From assembly GCA_902767395.1 (NCBI GenBank), contig CACXHI010000013.1, forward strand, positions 1-6,764: 6,764 nucleotides of DNA, in the 5' to 3' direction. This document shows, piece after piece, positions 1 through 5,743 of the stretch (position 1 is the stretch's first letter; the number at the start of each line of letters is the position of its first letter). The position numbers and the translations under genes were made by a program. The DNA is from Oscillospiraceae bacterium. GTDB taxonomy: Bacteria; Bacillota; Clostridia; Oscillospirales; Oscillospiraceae. The notes beneath the pieces were generated by a model. That model had not been told where the DNA came from. It was given only the letters and a program-made list of their open reading frames with translations, and made no database searches.

Positions 1-49
1 AGCCGCCGCCCTTTTTGTGGGCGAAGAACTGTAAACCGATGTTCAGCAT
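1..49 (-). CDS. rpmA: 50S ribosomal protein L27, N-terminal fragment (partial at window edge)
   Basis: Only the first 16 codons are in the window, reading MLNIGLQFFAHKKGGG. This matches the start of Firmicutes L27, a large-subunit protein whose mature N-terminus reaches the peptidyl-transferase centre. Residues 1-9 (ending LQFF) are the N-terminal extension of this lineage. In Staphylococcus aureus it is cut after the second Phe by the protease Prp to expose the Ala-(Ser/His)-Lys-Lys-Gly mature end; here the cut would fall between F9 and A10. The ATG lies 3 nt after the prp stop. A strong GGAGGTG ribosome-binding site at 56-62 sits inside the last codons of prp, with 8 nt between GGAGG and ATG. 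The rest of the gene is outside the window. The identification is secure despite the short fragment, because the neighbours are prp and rplU. Confidence 0.93.
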   Translation of the reverse strand, partial: MLNIGLQFFAHKKGGG

Positions 50-52
50 GTG

Positions 53-376
53 TTACACCTCCATAACTTCGATATAATCAGGATAATCGTCCCTCAGTGC
101 GCCAAGCGTCAGCATCATGCCGGTCAAAACGGCCTGAATCGCTTCCTCATTGTCGCACCTTGCAGGGAGGGTCAGAGTCACGGCGGCGTTGCCGTCGTCC
201 ACCCTGACTTTTGCCGACTCGCCAAGCACATCCCGGATGGTGGCATCGGCAAAGGTGACAGCCGCAGAGACCGCCGCGCAGACCACGTCCGCGCCGGCCT
301 CGGCATACCCGCTGTGGCCGGAGACAGAGAATCCGGTGATTCTCCCCTCCTGATCGTAGAATTCCACCTGAATCAT
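53..376 (-). CDS. prp: Ribosomal-processing cysteine protease Prp (L27 maturation)
   Basis: A 107-residue cytoplasmic protein of the Prp (YsxB-like) family. It removes the N-terminal extension of L27 before or during 50S assembly. The family signature is visible as GHSGYA at 20-25 followed by DVVCAAVSA at 30-38. His21 and Cys33 correspond to the catalytic pair known in S. aureus (His22/Cys34). The length is normal for the family. It sits between rplU and rpmA, the usual Firmicutes order, and its substrate is the next gene. The ATG follows the rplU stop by 4 nt, and no convincing Shine-Dalgarno sequence precedes it. Translation therefore probably depends on ribosomes finishing rplU, which would keep the protease below the level of the ribosomal proteins (inference). 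No key residue is missing. Confidence 0.95.
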   Translation of the reverse strand: MIQVEFYDQEGRITGFSVSGHSGYAEAGADVVCAAVSAAVTFADATIRDVLGESAKVRVDDGNAAVTLTLPARCDNEEAIQAVLTGMMLTLGALRDDYPDYIEVMEV

Positions 377-380
377 AGAA

Positions 381-692
381 TTAAGCGTGGATCTTTTCGA
401 TCTTGACCTTGGTGTAGGGCTGTCTGTGGCCGCGAAGGGACTTGCTGTCCTTCTTGGGGCGGTACTTGAAGACGGTGACCTTCCTGGCCTTGCCGTTCTT
501 CAGGACCTTCGCCTCGACAGAAGCGCCGTTCACCACGGGAGCGCCGAACTTGGAGTTCTCGCCGTCCACAATGGCCAGCACCTGATCGAAGGTAACGGTG
601 TCGTCGGCATTGACGTTCAGCTTCTCGATGAAGAGCTCATCGCCCTCGCTGACGTTGTACTGCTTGCCACCGGTAACGATAATCGCCTGCAT
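381..692 (-). CDS. rplU: 50S ribosomal protein L21
   Basis: A 103-residue protein of normal L21 length. It binds 23S rRNA in the large subunit. The N-terminus MQAIIVTGGKQYNV and the C-terminal GHRQPYTKVKI (88-98) are clear L21 signatures. Between them, residues 76-87 form the basic RNA-binding strand; here it contains RPKKDSKSLR rather than the more common run of Arg and Lys, a modest divergence. It is the first gene of the rplU-prp-rpmA operon, with a 4-nt gap to prp. The start ATG is preceded by GAAAGG at 705-710, 12 nt away, which is a rather long spacing. A sigma-A promoter at 775-803 and a leader of about 77 nt lie upstream. There is no credible alternative identity. Confidence 0.97.
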   Translation of the reverse strand: MQAIIVTGGKQYNVSEGDELFIEKLNVNADDTVTFDQVLAIVDGENSKFGAPVVNGASVEAKVLKNGKARKVTVFKYRPKKDSKSLRGHRQPYTKVKIEKIHA

Positions 693-770
693 AACAATTC
701 TCTACCTTTCTGTAGTCTCGCTCTGGGGGTGGGAGGGCTGGCCCCCGCTTCTACCCTTTCAATGCGGCTT
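693..770 (-). promoter_or_regulatory. 5' leader of rplU mRNA, candidate L21-type autoregulatory leader
   Basis: The predicted transcript starts near 768-770, leaving about 77 nt before the rplU ATG. Read 5' to 3' on the minus strand it contains GAAAGGGTAGAAG (760..748), a GGGGG...CCCCC segment (747..723) able to form a hairpin, CTAC (715..712), and GAAAGGTAGAGAA (710..698), which includes the ribosome-binding site. CTAC can pair with GTAG at 705..702, closing a 6-nt loop over the ribosome-binding site. It can equally pair with GTAG at 754..751 in the first copy. Firmicutes rplU is known to have a structured leader (the Rfam L21 leader family), but I could not test membership, so this is a candidate only. 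Confidence 0.45.
705..710 (-). promoter_or_regulatory. Ribosome-binding site of rplU
   Basis: GAAAGG on the minus strand, 12 nt before the rplU ATG. The spacing is longer than ideal and the match to the anti-Shine-Dalgarno sequence is partial. It lies in the loop and 3' arm of a possible 4-bp hairpin (715-702), so accessibility may be regulated. Confidence 0.5.
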
Positions 771-774
771 GTAC

Positions 775-803
775 ACTATACCACAGGAAGAAACAAATGT
801 CAA
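775..803 (-). promoter_or_regulatory. Sigma-A promoter of the rplU-prp-rpmA operon
   Basis: On the minus strand the -35 box is TTGACA (803..798, perfect consensus), the spacer is 17 nt, and the -10 box is TATAGT (780..775, five of six consensus bases). Transcription would start near 768-770. It faces rplU and is the only strong minus-strand promoter seen in the 244-nt gap. It is one of the clearest sites in the window. Confidence 0.85.
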
Positions 804-834
804 ATCTTTTTTTAGTTGTTTTCCGATCTTTTTT
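804..834 (-). promoter_or_regulatory. A-tract UP-element-like region upstream of the rplU -35 box
   Basis: Just upstream of TTGACA, the minus strand carries two A-runs, AAAAAAA (813..807) and AAAAAA (834..829), separated by roughly 1.5 helical turns in AT-rich sequence. Such phased A-tracts bind the alpha-subunit C-terminal domains of RNA polymerase at ribosomal promoters in Bacillus and E. coli. The function here is inferred from position and composition only. Confidence 0.45.
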
Positions 835-869
835 CCCCCGAAATCCCCCTTCCCGGCAGGCTTTTCCCG

Positions 870-898
870 TTGACGGTGGCGCATTTTTGTGGTATCAT
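870..898 (+). promoter_or_regulatory. Sigma-A promoter of the AI-2E family gene
   Basis: The -35 box TTGACG (870-875), a 17-nt spacer and the -10 box TATCAT (893-898) form a good vegetative promoter. The start would be near A905, giving a leader of about 32 nt. It points away from the rplU promoter, with 66 bp between the two -35 boxes. Its position rules out the in-frame GTG at 889 as the start codon, because that codon lies within the promoter, before the transcript begins. Confidence 0.75.
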
Positions 899-922
899 GT
901 TTTTACAGACGAAAGAGAGAAT

Positions 923-930
923 GGGGGTGG
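923..930 (+). promoter_or_regulatory. Ribosome-binding site fixing the start of the AI-2E family gene
   Basis: GGGGGTGG lies 6 nt before the ATG at 937. It matches GGAGGTG apart from one G that can wobble-pair with the anti-Shine-Dalgarno sequence. It supports ATG 937 over the upstream in-frame GTG at 889, which has no such site. Confidence 0.7.
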
Positions 931-936
931 CTTCAG

Positions 937-2259
937 ATGTTCCGCAAGGACAGCCGCTATTTCCGTCTCGGCCTGACGCTGCTCGCGGTCATTGTCCTGA
1001 GCACGCTGTTTGCCGTGACGCTGATTAATATCGGCACGATCTTTTCCGTTCTGAAAAGCATCATCTCGATTTTCTCCTTCGCTATTTACGGCGTGATTTT
1101 CGCCTATTTGATGAATCCTTTGATGAAGCTGGTGGAGAAGCTTGTGCGTCGCCTGCTCTGCCGCAGCAACGTCACTGAGCGGGGACTGACCAAGCTCAGC
1201 CGGATCGTCGGCGTCATCGTCTCTCTGCTGGCCTTTCTCGCCATCGTCTACGGACTGCTTGCCATGGTCGTCCCGCCGCTGGTGGATTCCATCATTGAAA
1301 CCTTCAGCCCCGAAAACCTGCAAAGCTACTATGTCAAGATTACCGACTGGCTGACCAACGTGGTCCGGGGCACTCCCTTGGAGGACTGGCTGCGCGAGAA
1401 CGATCCCATCAAGGCGGTTCAGGACTGGCTGACCGAGGAGATCAACATTTTCTCGACCCTCGGCAGCGCGGTCACAGAGGTCTACGGCGTGGCGAAGGTT
1501 CTGTTCAACATGGTCATCGGCCTCGTCGCGGCGGTGTATCTGCTGATTTCCAAGGAACGCTTTATTTCACAGATCAAGAAAATCATTGTGGCCGTCTTCA
1601 AGCCCCGCCACGCGGACCGTGTTTTTGAGATCGGACGGCTGACCAACCAGAGCTTCGGCGGCTTCATCGTCGGGAAGCTGATCGACTCGCTGATTATCGG
1701 GGTAATCTCCTACGTCGGCATGGTGCTGTTGAAGCTGCCCTACCCCCTGCTCTCCTCCGCCTTCATCGGCATTACGAATATTATCCCGTTTTTCGGCCCG
1801 CTGATCGGAATTGTCATCGGCGGCGTGCTGATTGTCCTGCAAAGTCCCATTCAGGCGCTCACCTTCCTGATTTTCGAGCTGATTCTGCAGCAGGTGGACG
1901 GCAATATCATCGGGCCGCGCATTCTCGGCGGGCGGCTCGGCATTTCCGATTTCTGGATTCTGGTTTCGATCACCGTTTTCGGCAGTCTGTTCGGCTTTGG
2001 CGGAATGCTGCTGGGCGTTCCGGTTTTTACGGTACTGTACACGCTGCTCTCGCAGGCTGTGTCCAACGCCCTGCGCAAAAAGCACCTGCCCGAGAAAACG
2101 ACGGACTACTACTCCATTCTCTGCGTGGAGGATCTGGAAAAGCATGAAAAGGACTTTGGAGAGTCTACTGTTTTCTACAGCGGCGACACCTATGAAACGG
2201 CCTACGACCCGGACGATGATTTTGAGTATGGCGAGTTTGACGACGAAGCGGACGCCTGA
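937..2259 (+). CDS. AI-2E family (UPF0118/YdiK-PerM-like) membrane transporter
   Basis: A 440-residue integral membrane protein of the AI-2E family (PF01594). Family members have been linked to autoinducer-2 export, Na+/H+ exchange or unknown export, so the substrate cannot be named from sequence. Hydrophobic segments lie near residues 11-31, 41-60, 87-113, 186-204, 243-266, 270-300, 304-318 and 338-371. Family motifs are GGFIVGKLIDSLIIG (241-255), NIIPFFGPLIG (281-291), QQVDGNIIGPRILGGRLG (318-335) and GMLLGVPVF (356-364). Residues 114-185 form the usual large loop between the early and late helices. The last 50 residues are hydrophilic and very acidic, rich in Asp, Glu and Tyr, and should be cytoplasmic. 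The start ATG 937 was chosen for its ribosome-binding site and promoter. The gene is transcribed alone from 870-898 and ends at a hairpin. The family assignment is firm, the function open. Confidence 0.92.
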   Translation: MFRKDSRYFRLGLTLLAVIVLSTLFAVTLINIGTIFSVLKSIISIFSFAIYGVIFAYLMNPLMKLVEKLVRRLLCRSNVTERGLTKLSRIVGVIVSLLAFLAIVYGLLAMVVPPLVDSIIETFSPENLQSYYVKITDWLTNVVRGTPLEDWLRENDPIKAVQDWLTEEINIFSTLGSAVTEVYGVAKVLFNMVIGLVAAVYLLISKERFISQIKKIIVAVFKPRHADRVFEIGRLTNQSFGGFIVGKLIDSLIIGVISYVGMVLLKLPYPLLSSAFIGITNIIPFFGPLIGIVIGGVLIVLQSPIQALTFLIFELILQQVDGNIIGPRILGGRLGISDFWILVSITVFGSLFGFGGMLLGVPVFTVLYTLLSQAVSNALRKKHLPEKTTDYYSILCVEDLEKHEKDFGESTVFYSGDTYETAYDPDDDFEYGEFDDEADA

Positions 2260-2273
2260 TTGAACCGAATATG

Positions 2274-2310
2274 CAGGCCGGCGACCCAACGGCGTCGGCC
2301 TGTTCTTATC
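2274..2310 (+). terminator. Intrinsic terminator after the AI-2E family gene (weak T-tract)
   Basis: A 10-bp stem pairs CAGGCCGGCG (2274-2283) with CGTCGGCCTG (2293-2302), including one G-U pair, around a 9-nt loop. It is followed by TTCTTATC, a broken T-tract. The hairpin is strong but the tail is poor, so some read-through into the FHA-SEDS gene 20 nt downstream is plausible. I found no clear promoter between this hairpin and ATG 2330. Confidence 0.7.
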
Positions 2311-2329
2311 ACATTTTTAGGAGAATACC

Positions 2330-4078
2330 ATGGATTTCATTCTTGACTTTTTTCGAGGGCCGGACGGGATAACCCTCCTTTCGGTCTATCAAAGCGCCCT
2401 GCGGGTGTGCCTGCCGCTTCTGGCCCTGTTTGTGGTCGTGCGCAGCGCCCGCTCCCTGCTCGGCTTCCGGCGCGAGCCGGAGGTTTGGGCGTGGCTGCGT
2501 CTGGCAACGGGCGAGCTTCTGCCCGTGACGCACTGGGAAAACCTTTTGGGGCGAAAGAAGAGCGCGGACATCGTGCTGGATTTCGCCACAGTTTCCAAGA
2601 ATCACGCCGTTCTGACGCGGCAGAACGACGGAAGCTGGATGATTACCGATATCGGCGGAAAGGGCAAGGTGGAGGTCAACGGCAATCAGGTGCTCTCGGG
2701 CACCGTGGACTATGGCGAGACGATCAGCCTTGCCGGGCTGGAGATGGTTCTGGAGCCGGTCTCCAAGGAGGAGGCGCGACTTCAGGCAAACTCCCGCACC
2801 AAGGCCGGAAAGGGCAACAGTCCCGGGCTGACGCTTCTGCTTCTGACAATCTTTCAGCTTCTCGTCGGGCTGGAGCTTGTCTTCAACCGTGCCGAGGATC
2901 GCATGACGATCGTCACGGCCTTCGGCATTTTACTGGGAACGGAGTGGGTCCTGTTCATCGGGCAAAAGCTGCTCAAGCGCTCCGGCTTCGAGGTGGAAAC
3001 CATTGCGTTTTTCCTTATCACAATCGGGCTTGGGGTGTGCGCCTCCGCCAACGCGGGCGAGCTGTACAAGCAGCTCATCGCAATGGGCGTCGGCATCGTC
3101 CTGTTCTTGGCGCTTGGCTTCTGCCTGCGCGATTTTGAAACGGTGAAAAAGCTGCGCTACGCGGCAGCCGCAGTCGGTATTCTGCTCTTTGCGGCAAATT
3201 TAGTGCTGGGCCGTTCCATCAACGGCTCACGGAACTGGATCTTCATCGGCGGCTTTTCCTTCCAGCCCTCCGAGCTGGTCAAAATCTGCTTCATTCTCGC
3301 CGGAACCGCGACCATGGATCGCATCGTCACGCGGCGCAACCTGCTCGCTTTCGTCCTCTACACCGCCTTCATCGGCGGCTGTCTGGTTGTTCTCAACGAC
3401 TTCGGCGCGGCGGCAATCTTTTTCGTCGGCTTTCTGTCGATTGCCCTGCTGCGTTCGAGCTCCTATCCGAGCTGGATTCTGGTGCTGGTGGGCGTGGGGA
3501 TGCTGGCGGTGCTGGTGCTGGCTGCGGTGCTGGCCATCAAGCACTTCCCCCATGTGGCAGACCGCTTCTCCGGCTACGGTCACGTTTGGGAGCATCCCTT
3601 CGACAACAAGGGCTATCAGCAAACCCGTTCCTTAATGTGCATTGCCGCAGGCGGCCTGTTCGGGCTGGGGCTCGGCAACGGCTGGATGCAGTATATGGCG
3701 GGGGCCGGCGCCTCGGACACCGATCTGGTCTTTGCCTACGTCTGCGAGGAATGGGGCCTGCTGATGGGCGTAATGATGATCTTCGCGCTGGCGATGCTGG
3801 GCCTGTTTGTGGTGCGCTCGTCGAAGGTTGCCCGCTCCAGCCTCTACACCATCGGCGCTGCGGCTGCCATGTCGATTCTGATGGTACAGGCCATTCTGAA
3901 CGTCTTCGGTACGGTAGACTTCCTGCCACTGACCGGCGTGACCTTCCCCTTTGTCTCCAACGGCGGCTCAAGCATGATGTCCTGCTGGGGGCTGATGGCC
4001 TTCCTCAAGGCCTGTGACACCCGGCAAAACGCCAGCTTCGCGGTGAAGCTCTCGACGCAGGGAGGTGAACGACAGTGA
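2330..4078 (+). CDS. FHA domain-SEDS fusion: peptidoglycan glycosyltransferase of the FtsW/RodA/SpoVE family
   Basis: A 582-residue membrane protein. SEDS proteins polymerise lipid II into glycan strands together with a class B penicillin-binding protein. A first hydrophobic segment (about 24-39) is followed by basic RSARSLLGFRR, placing the next part in the cytoplasm. Residues 60-142 form an FHA domain, with GR (74-75), SADIVL (78-83) and VSKNH (88-92). About 12 further hydrophobic segments run from 166 to 561. SEDS signatures are NGSRNWI (298-304), FQPSELVK (311-318), LNDFGAA (355-361), TDLVFAYVCEEWG (464-476) and TFPFVSNGGSS (538-548). Asp465 aligns by motif with the catalytic Asp of RodA and FtsW. 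FHA domains bind phosphothreonine, so a Ser/Thr kinase may control it (inference), but the TNG ligand loop is altered. The start has AGGAG 6 nt upstream. The gene overlaps the PBP gene by 4 nt. Sequence alone does not show whether it acts in division, elongation or sporulation. Confidence 0.93.
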   Translation: MDFILDFFRGPDGITLLSVYQSALRVCLPLLALFVVVRSARSLLGFRREPEVWAWLRLATGELLPVTHWENLLGRKKSADIVLDFATVSKNHAVLTRQNDGSWMITDIGGKGKVEVNGNQVLSGTVDYGETISLAGLEMVLEPVSKEEARLQANSRTKAGKGNSPGLTLLLLTIFQLLVGLELVFNRAEDRMTIVTAFGILLGTEWVLFIGQKLLKRSGFEVETIAFFLITIGLGVCASANAGELYKQLIAMGVGIVLFLALGFCLRDFETVKKLRYAAAAVGILLFAANLVLGRSINGSRNWIFIGGFSFQPSELVKICFILAGTATMDRIVTRRNLLAFVLYTAFIGGCLVVLNDFGAAAIFFVGFLSIALLRSSSYPSWILVLVGVGMLAVLVLAAVLAIKHFPHVADRFSGYGHVWEHPFDNKGYQQTRSLMCIAAGGLFGLGLGNGWMQYMAGAGASDTDLVFAYVCEEWGLLMGVMMIFALAMLGLFVVRSSKVARSSLYTIGAAAAMSILMVQAILNVFGTVDFLPLTGVTFPFVSNGGSSMMSCWGLMAFLKACDTRQNASFAVKLSTQGGERQ

Positions 4079-5448
4079 AAAGCATTTCCAAGCGCACCGT
4101 TTTCTCTCTGGTTCTCGCCTGTATCCTGCTTTTCGGCGTGGCAACCTTTGTGATCCGCTATTTTCTCTATGCCGACCGCTGGGTTTCCTTCACCGGCAGC
4201 CCGCACGTCTACACAAACGGGAAGCTGAACACCGGGGAAATTCTGGATCGGAGCGGCACGGTGCTCTATTCCTCCGAAAAGTCCAAAAACTACTCCGACA
4301 GCGCCACAACGCGCAGGGCCACGCTGCACCTGATGGGCGATAGGGCCGGAAACATTCCGGCCCGTATCCTGCGGGCATACGCCTCGAAGCTCTTTGGCTA
4401 CGATAAGCTCAACGGCACCGCCGCGATGGAAAGCAGCGGCGGCGAGCTGCGGCTCTCGGTCTCAGCACAGGTGCAGGCCATTGCCATGCAGGCCATGAAC
4501 GGACGCAAGGGTGCGGTCGGCGTCTACAACTACCGGACGGGCGAGATTCTCTGCGCCCTGTCCAGCCCGACCTTTGATCCGCTGGATCCGCCCGATCTGG
4601 AGCACGACAACGGCGACGGGCGCTATGACGGTGTGTACGTCTACCGGTTTTTCCACGCCACCTACACCCCCGGCTCGATTTTCAAGCTGACCACGCTGGC
4701 TGCAGCGCTGGAGGAGAACCCCGAGCTTGCAAACGAAACCTTCTCCTGCGAGGGAAAGCTGACCATCAACGGGGAACAGATCACCTGTCCCCATCCCCAC
4801 GGCAGGCAATCGCTGTCCGAGGCGCTCTCCAACTCCTGCAACTGCGCCTTTGCCCAGATCACGCTTCGCCTCGGAAAGCAAAAGCTGCTTGCCCAGGCCG
4901 ACGCGATCGGGCTCTACAGAAGCTATGAGATCGACGGAATTACCACGTCACGCGGACATCTGGACCTGTCTGACGCGAATGAAAACGACCTCGCGTGGGC
5001 CGGAATCGGGCAGTACACCGATCTGGTGAATCCCTGTCAGTATATGGTCTATATGGGCGCCATTGCAAACAACGGCAAGGCCGCAGAGCCGTGGTTGGTT
5101 TCTTCCGCCCAAAGCGCGGGACGCGAGACCTACCGGGCAAGCACCTCCATGACGGCACAGATGCTCACCAAACAGACGGCCGCCGCCCTGCGCGAGATGA
5201 TGCGTATGAACGTGAAGCGGATGTACGGCGCGGTGGACATTCCCGGCGTCAACGTCTGCGCCAAATCCGGCACCGCCGAGGTCGGAGAGGACGAGAACAC
5301 CGCCACCTTCGCAGGCTTCTTGGACAGCGACGAGTATCCGTTGGCCTTCATCGTCGTGGTGGAAAAGGGCGGGGCGGGCAGCTCCACCTGCGCCCCAATC
5401 GCCCGAGCCGTGTTGGAGGGCTGCATCAACGTGATGGACGGCGAATGA
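4075..5448 (+). CDS. Class B penicillin-binding protein (PbpA/PBP2-like transpeptidase)
   Basis: A 457-residue DD-transpeptidase that cross-links peptidoglycan outside the membrane. A single membrane anchor lies at about 8-31 after a short basic N-terminus. Residues 50-125 form a short pedestal with the family motif GEILDRSGTVLY (54-65). The transpeptidase domain holds SIFK (201-204, Ser201 the acylated nucleophile), SCN (254-256, the SxN motif) and KSGT (397-400). All three active-site motifs are intact. At this length it resembles the compact actinobacterial PbpA more than canonical PBP2 proteins of 600 residues or more, and no PASTA repeats are visible. The start is GTG 4075, sharing GTGA with the stop of the SEDS gene. 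A strong GGGAGGTGA (4060-4068) precedes it. This coupling gives near-equal synthesis of the glycosyltransferase and its transpeptidase partner, the known SEDS-bPBP pairing. Confidence 0.94.
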   Translation: MKSISKRTVFSLVLACILLFGVATFVIRYFLYADRWVSFTGSPHVYTNGKLNTGEILDRSGTVLYSSEKSKNYSDSATTRRATLHLMGDRAGNIPARILRAYASKLFGYDKLNGTAAMESSGGELRLSVSAQVQAIAMQAMNGRKGAVGVYNYRTGEILCALSSPTFDPLDPPDLEHDNGDGRYDGVYVYRFFHATYTPGSIFKLTTLAAALEENPELANETFSCEGKLTINGEQITCPHPHGRQSLSEALSNSCNCAFAQITLRLGKQKLLAQADAIGLYRSYEIDGITTSRGHLDLSDANENDLAWAGIGQYTDLVNPCQYMVYMGAIANNGKAAEPWLVSSAQSAGRETYRASTSMTAQMLTKQTAAALREMMRMNVKRMYGAVDIPGVNVCAKSGTAEVGEDENTATFAGFLDSDEYPLAFIVVVEKGGAGSSTCAPIARAVLEGCINVMDGE

Positions 5449-5449
5449 C

Positions 5450-5500
5450 GCGAAGCAATCCCGGCGGGGCTGGCGCCCCGCCGGGATTGCTTCGCTTTTT
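5450..5500 (+). terminator. Strong intrinsic terminator of the SEDS-PBP unit
   Basis: A perfect 21-bp GC-rich stem (5450-5470 with 5475-5495) closes a TGGC loop and is followed by TTTTT (5496-5500). It begins one base after the PBP stop codon. On the minus strand the hairpin is followed by GTCATTCG, with no T-tract, so it should work mainly for the plus strand. It may still mark the 3' end of the convergent truA operon by acting as an RNA-stabilising stem. Confidence 0.93.
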
Positions 5501-5503
5501 CGG

Positions 5504-5743
5504 TCAATCGTCGCGCCGAAGCTGGTTGCGGACCTCCTTTAGAAAGGCCACGTCCTCGGCGGTCAGCTTCGCGTTGCCGTGCAGGGCCTTGCCCTCGGCG
5601 TCGGTCACGGTCACGTCCATGACCGTCCCTTCGGTCATATAATGATCGGTAATATAGGCCAGATAGCGCAGAAACTTGGGATGACGGTCTGCGAAGGCCT
5701 CGTACTGCTTTTTGAGCTGAAAAAGCTTTGCCGGATTTTTCAC
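5504..5743 (-). CDS. Hypothetical protein, 79 residues, downstream of truA and the ArsC-like gene
   Basis: I do not recognise a characterised family. The protein begins (V/M)KNPAKLFQLKKQYEAF and has a basic, probably helical N-terminal third. An EGTVMDVTVTDAEGK stretch (38-52) looks like a beta-hairpin, and a final amphipathic helix ends LKEVRNQLRRDD. There is no signal peptide, membrane segment or cysteine, so it is probably cytoplasmic. I chose GTG 5743 because GGGAGG at 5751-5756 lies 7 nt upstream. The ATG codons at 5767 and 5758 in the same frame lack a site and lie inside the upstream gene. The start shares GTGA with the stop of the ArsC-like gene, so the two are translationally coupled. 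Codon use and composition match the neighbours, supporting a real gene. Confidence 0.75.
   Translation of the reverse strand: MKNPAKLFQLKKQYEAFADRHPKFLRYLAYITDHYMTEGTVMDVTVTDAEGKALHGNAKLTAEDVAFLKEVRNQLRRDD

Noticed and set aside
723..747. G-quadruplex on the plus strand from GGGGGTGGGAGGGCTGG
   Set aside because: Only three runs of three or more G are present before the C-run, so a three-tier quadruplex is not supported; a GGGGG/CCCCC hairpin explains the composition better.
889..936. In-frame GTG at 889 as a 16-residue upstream extension of the AI-2E family gene
   Set aside because: The codon lies in the promoter, between the -35 and -10 boxes, and has no ribosome-binding site; ATG 937 has GGGGGTGG at the right distance.
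1567..2289. 240-residue open frame antisense to the AI-2E family gene
   Set aside because: It has low-complexity composition rich in Gln, Asn, Asp and Arg, no recognisable motif and no ribosome-binding site. It is a mirror of a gene with clear family motifs.
4120..4122. Cys16 of the PBP as a lipoprotein attachment site
   Set aside because: VLAC has Leu at -2, which is poor for a lipobox, and the hydrophobic stretch continues unbroken to about residue 31, as in an ordinary membrane anchor.
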